This document shows, one piece after another, positions 56,106 through 57,584 of a DNA stretch of 57,584 nt (position 1 is its first letter; each line of letters opens with the position of its first letter). The stretch lies in contig JAEDMH010000001.1 of assembly GCA_016303095.1 (NCBI GenBank), positions 1 to 57,584 on the forward strand, given 5' to 3'. The stretch comes from Lentisphaeria bacterium (GTDB lineage: Bacteria > Verrucomicrobiota > Lentisphaeria > Oligosphaerales > Oligosphaeraceae). The notes under the pieces were generated by a model that was not told the DNA's origin, searched no databases, and saw nothing but the letters and a program-made list of their open reading frames with translations. The position numbers and the translations under genes are program-made.

Positions 56106-57584
56106 ATGCCACTCCCCCCCCTCTTCCGTTTCCTTCGCTTCGTCGCTCTGCTTGCCTTGGGATTCCTGGGAATGCCTCTGGAGAACGCCTTGGGCCAGGA
56201 GGCCCCCGGCACCGAACTCCGGGGTGCCTGGATCCACTCCCCCAGGGGTATCCAAGGATGGGGATGGGACGCCACGGTGAAGACCTTGGCAGACCATGGC
56301 TTCAATGCCCTCTTCGCCAATTTCTCCTGGACGGTCTCCGGGGACTACCCCAGCCGCTTCTCTGTCCCCCATCCCAGCTTGCAACAAAAGGATGGCACTG
56401 TCCAGGACTTGCTCCAGGAATGCCTGGAGGCCTGTCGCAAATACGGAATCCAACTCCATGTCTGGGTGGTGGTGTGCAACATGGGGGAGCATACGCCGGA
56501 ATCCGTGAAGGAAGCCCTGCGCAAGGCAGGACGCACCCAAAGGGACCGCCAGGGCAACCCCTCCGACTATTTGGCCCCCCAACTCCCGGAAAACCAGGAA
56601 CTCCTCCGACAAGTTCTGACCGAACTGGTGACGCAATACCCGGTGGATGGGGTCCACCTGGATTACATCCGGTATCCCTTGGGGGAATTCGACTGCTCCC
56701 CCGCCGCCAAACGAGATTTTCAGAAAGCCCTGGGCCGCCCCGTGGAACATTGGCCCCAGGAGGTCATGCCTGGCGGCGCCCTGCGGGACGCCTATCGCCA
56801 ATGGTGCCGGAACAATGTCACCGCCTTGGTCCGGGTGGCGCGCCAGGCCCTGGATGCGGCGCGGCCGGAAGCGGCCCTCTCCGCCGCCGTCTACGGATAC
56901 TGGCCGGGGGCCAGGGAGAGTGTGGCCCAGGATGCCGCCGCCTGGGTGGAGGAGGGGCTGGTGGATTTCCTTTGTCCCATGAACTACAGTGGAAAGCCGG
57001 AGGAGGCCGCCCAATGGCTGAGGAGCCAAATCCAGAGGGTGGACGGACGCATTCCTCTCTATTCCGGACTGGCGAACTATATGTGCGAGACGCCGGAAGC
57101 GCTGCGCCAGGAGATTCGGGATGCCCGACGGGAGGGGGCGGAGGGATTCGTGTGCTTCCAACTGAAGGAAAGCTTCGCCCAAGAATGGCTCCCCATCCTG
57201 GGACAGCATGAAACCGCCCAAAAGGCGCCTCCTCCCCAGCGTTGGGGCACCCCCCGCCCCTCCTGGAAATGGACAGGGGGAGAGTGGCAGAACCCTCCTT
57301 GGTTTCTCTTCTGGAAACATCAGGGGTGGGCACCTCTGGTCTGCCAGGCGACATTCCCCCATGAAGGGAACCCCAGCAGCCAAAAAAACCTCCGCTTCAC
57401 GCTCCTCCACCAAGGCTCCCCAACCTCCATCCAGGGGAAGGCACAATGGCGGGAAAATCGCACGCTCCAACTTTCCTTCCTCCCGGAAACCCCGGGACTC
57501 TATCAATGGCATCTGGAGGAAAGGGGCGATGGGGAACACGAGCCCAGCATCCTCTGGAAATCCACCCCCTTCCTCTGGGAGGGA
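56106..57584 (+). CDS. GHL10-family glycoside hydrolase, 3' end beyond window
   Basis: At least 493 residues, open at the window edge with no stop. A signal peptide (FVALLALGFLGMPLENALG) precedes the DUF187/GHL10 barrel. Hallmarks are LRGAWIHSP at the first strand, FNALFANFSWTVSGDYPS, LHVWVVVCNMGEH, GVHLDYIRYPLGEFDC and FLCPMNYSGKPEEA. These enzymes are exported and thought to cleave glycan strands. The region past about residue 390 is Pro/Trp-rich and may start a beta-sandwich. With the GH36-like and esterase genes it supports a glycan-degrading lifestyle. The true C-terminus is unknown. Confidence 0.85.
   Translation, partial: MPLPPLFRFLRFVALLALGFLGMPLENALGQEAPGTELRGAWIHSPRGIQGWGWDATVKTLADHGFNALFANFSWTVSGDYPSRFSVPHPSLQQKDGTVQDLLQECLEACRKYGIQLHVWVVVCNMGEHTPESVKEALRKAGRTQRDRQGNPSDYLAPQLPENQELLRQVLTELVTQYPVDGVHLDYIRYPLGEFDCSPAAKRDFQKALGRPVEHWPQEVMPGGALRDAYRQWCRNNVTALVRVARQALDAARPEAALSAAVYGYWPGARESVAQDAAAWVEEGLVDFLCPMNYSGKPEEAAQWLRSQIQRVDGRIPLYSGLANYMCETPEALRQEIRDARREGAEGFVCFQLKESFAQEWLPILGQHETAQKAPPPQRWGTPRPSWKWTGGEWQNPPWFLFWKHQGWAPLVCQATFPHEGNPSSQKNLRFTLLHQGSPTSIQGKAQWRENRTLQLSFLPETPGLYQWHLEERGDGEHEPSILWKSTPFLWEG

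Overview
This window is a GC-rich (roughly 60%) bacterial chromosome segment, most likely from the PVC superphylum (Lentisphaerota, Kiritimatiellota or Verrucomicrobiota), perhaps gut-associated. The evidence is a pseudopilin with the H-X9-DG signature, a DUF6259-type glycosidase, a GHL10 glycosidase, a sialate O-acetylesterase, an ectoine-type aspartate kinase, and ribosomal operons that are broken up and lack rpmD. No species can be named from the sequence alone. No CRISPR array, prophage or insertion sequence was seen.

Layout. 0.1-7.6 kb (+): EamA transporter, DUF6259-like glycosidase, small HTH regulator, ribosomal protein S1 (rpsA) and a COG3014-like lipoprotein. 7.6-14.4 kb (-): a five-gene run of sialate O-acetylesterase, gpsA, a nucleosidase, a BatA-type membrane protein and an RluA pseudouridine synthase. 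14.6-19.9 kb (+): a tightly overlapping aromatic amino acid operon, aroF-tyrA-aroB-aroA-aroC. 20.0-21.9 kb: hldD and a periplasmic coiled-coil protein. 22.3-28.6 kb: a partial S10/spc ribosomal operon that starts at rplV and ends at rplO, then secY behind a terminator. 30.6-39.7 kb: an accessory island. 39.97-51.3 kb: rplK-rplA-rplJ-rplL and rpoB-rpoC. 51.4-57.6 kb: GH36-like alpha-galactosidase, two identical tRNA-Gly(GCC) genes, a DUF58 protein, aspartate kinase, and a GHL10 glycosidase still open at the window end.

The island between secY and rplK is the most interesting part. It holds five paralogues of a roughly 300-residue exported protein (signal peptide, LolA/RseB-like domain with an invariant Cys-Trp, C-terminal membrane anchor). 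It also holds two tiny secreted proteins with the same palindromic cysteine pattern, C-x3-C-x10-C-x(13 or 18)-C-x10-C-x3-C. Each tiny gene lies directly before one of the large paralogues. One is translationally coupled to a cysteine-less rhodanese-like protein and a four-helix MauE/DoxX-like protein. A pseudopilin and an N-terminally truncated O-antigen-ligase-like protein complete the island. Two paralogues are almost identical in DNA, and a third shares only its 5' and 3' ends with them. A promoter-bearing repeat of about 104 bp occurs twice. I infer an envelope thiol/disulfide or sensing system that spreads by duplication and gene conversion; its function is unknown.

Other points: S3 has an insertion in its KH loop and its gene overlaps rplP by 77 nt; RpoB has Asn at the His526-equivalent rifampicin site; RpoC has a long trigger-loop insertion; and several promoters share a TTGCA(A/G)-16 nt-TAT layout.
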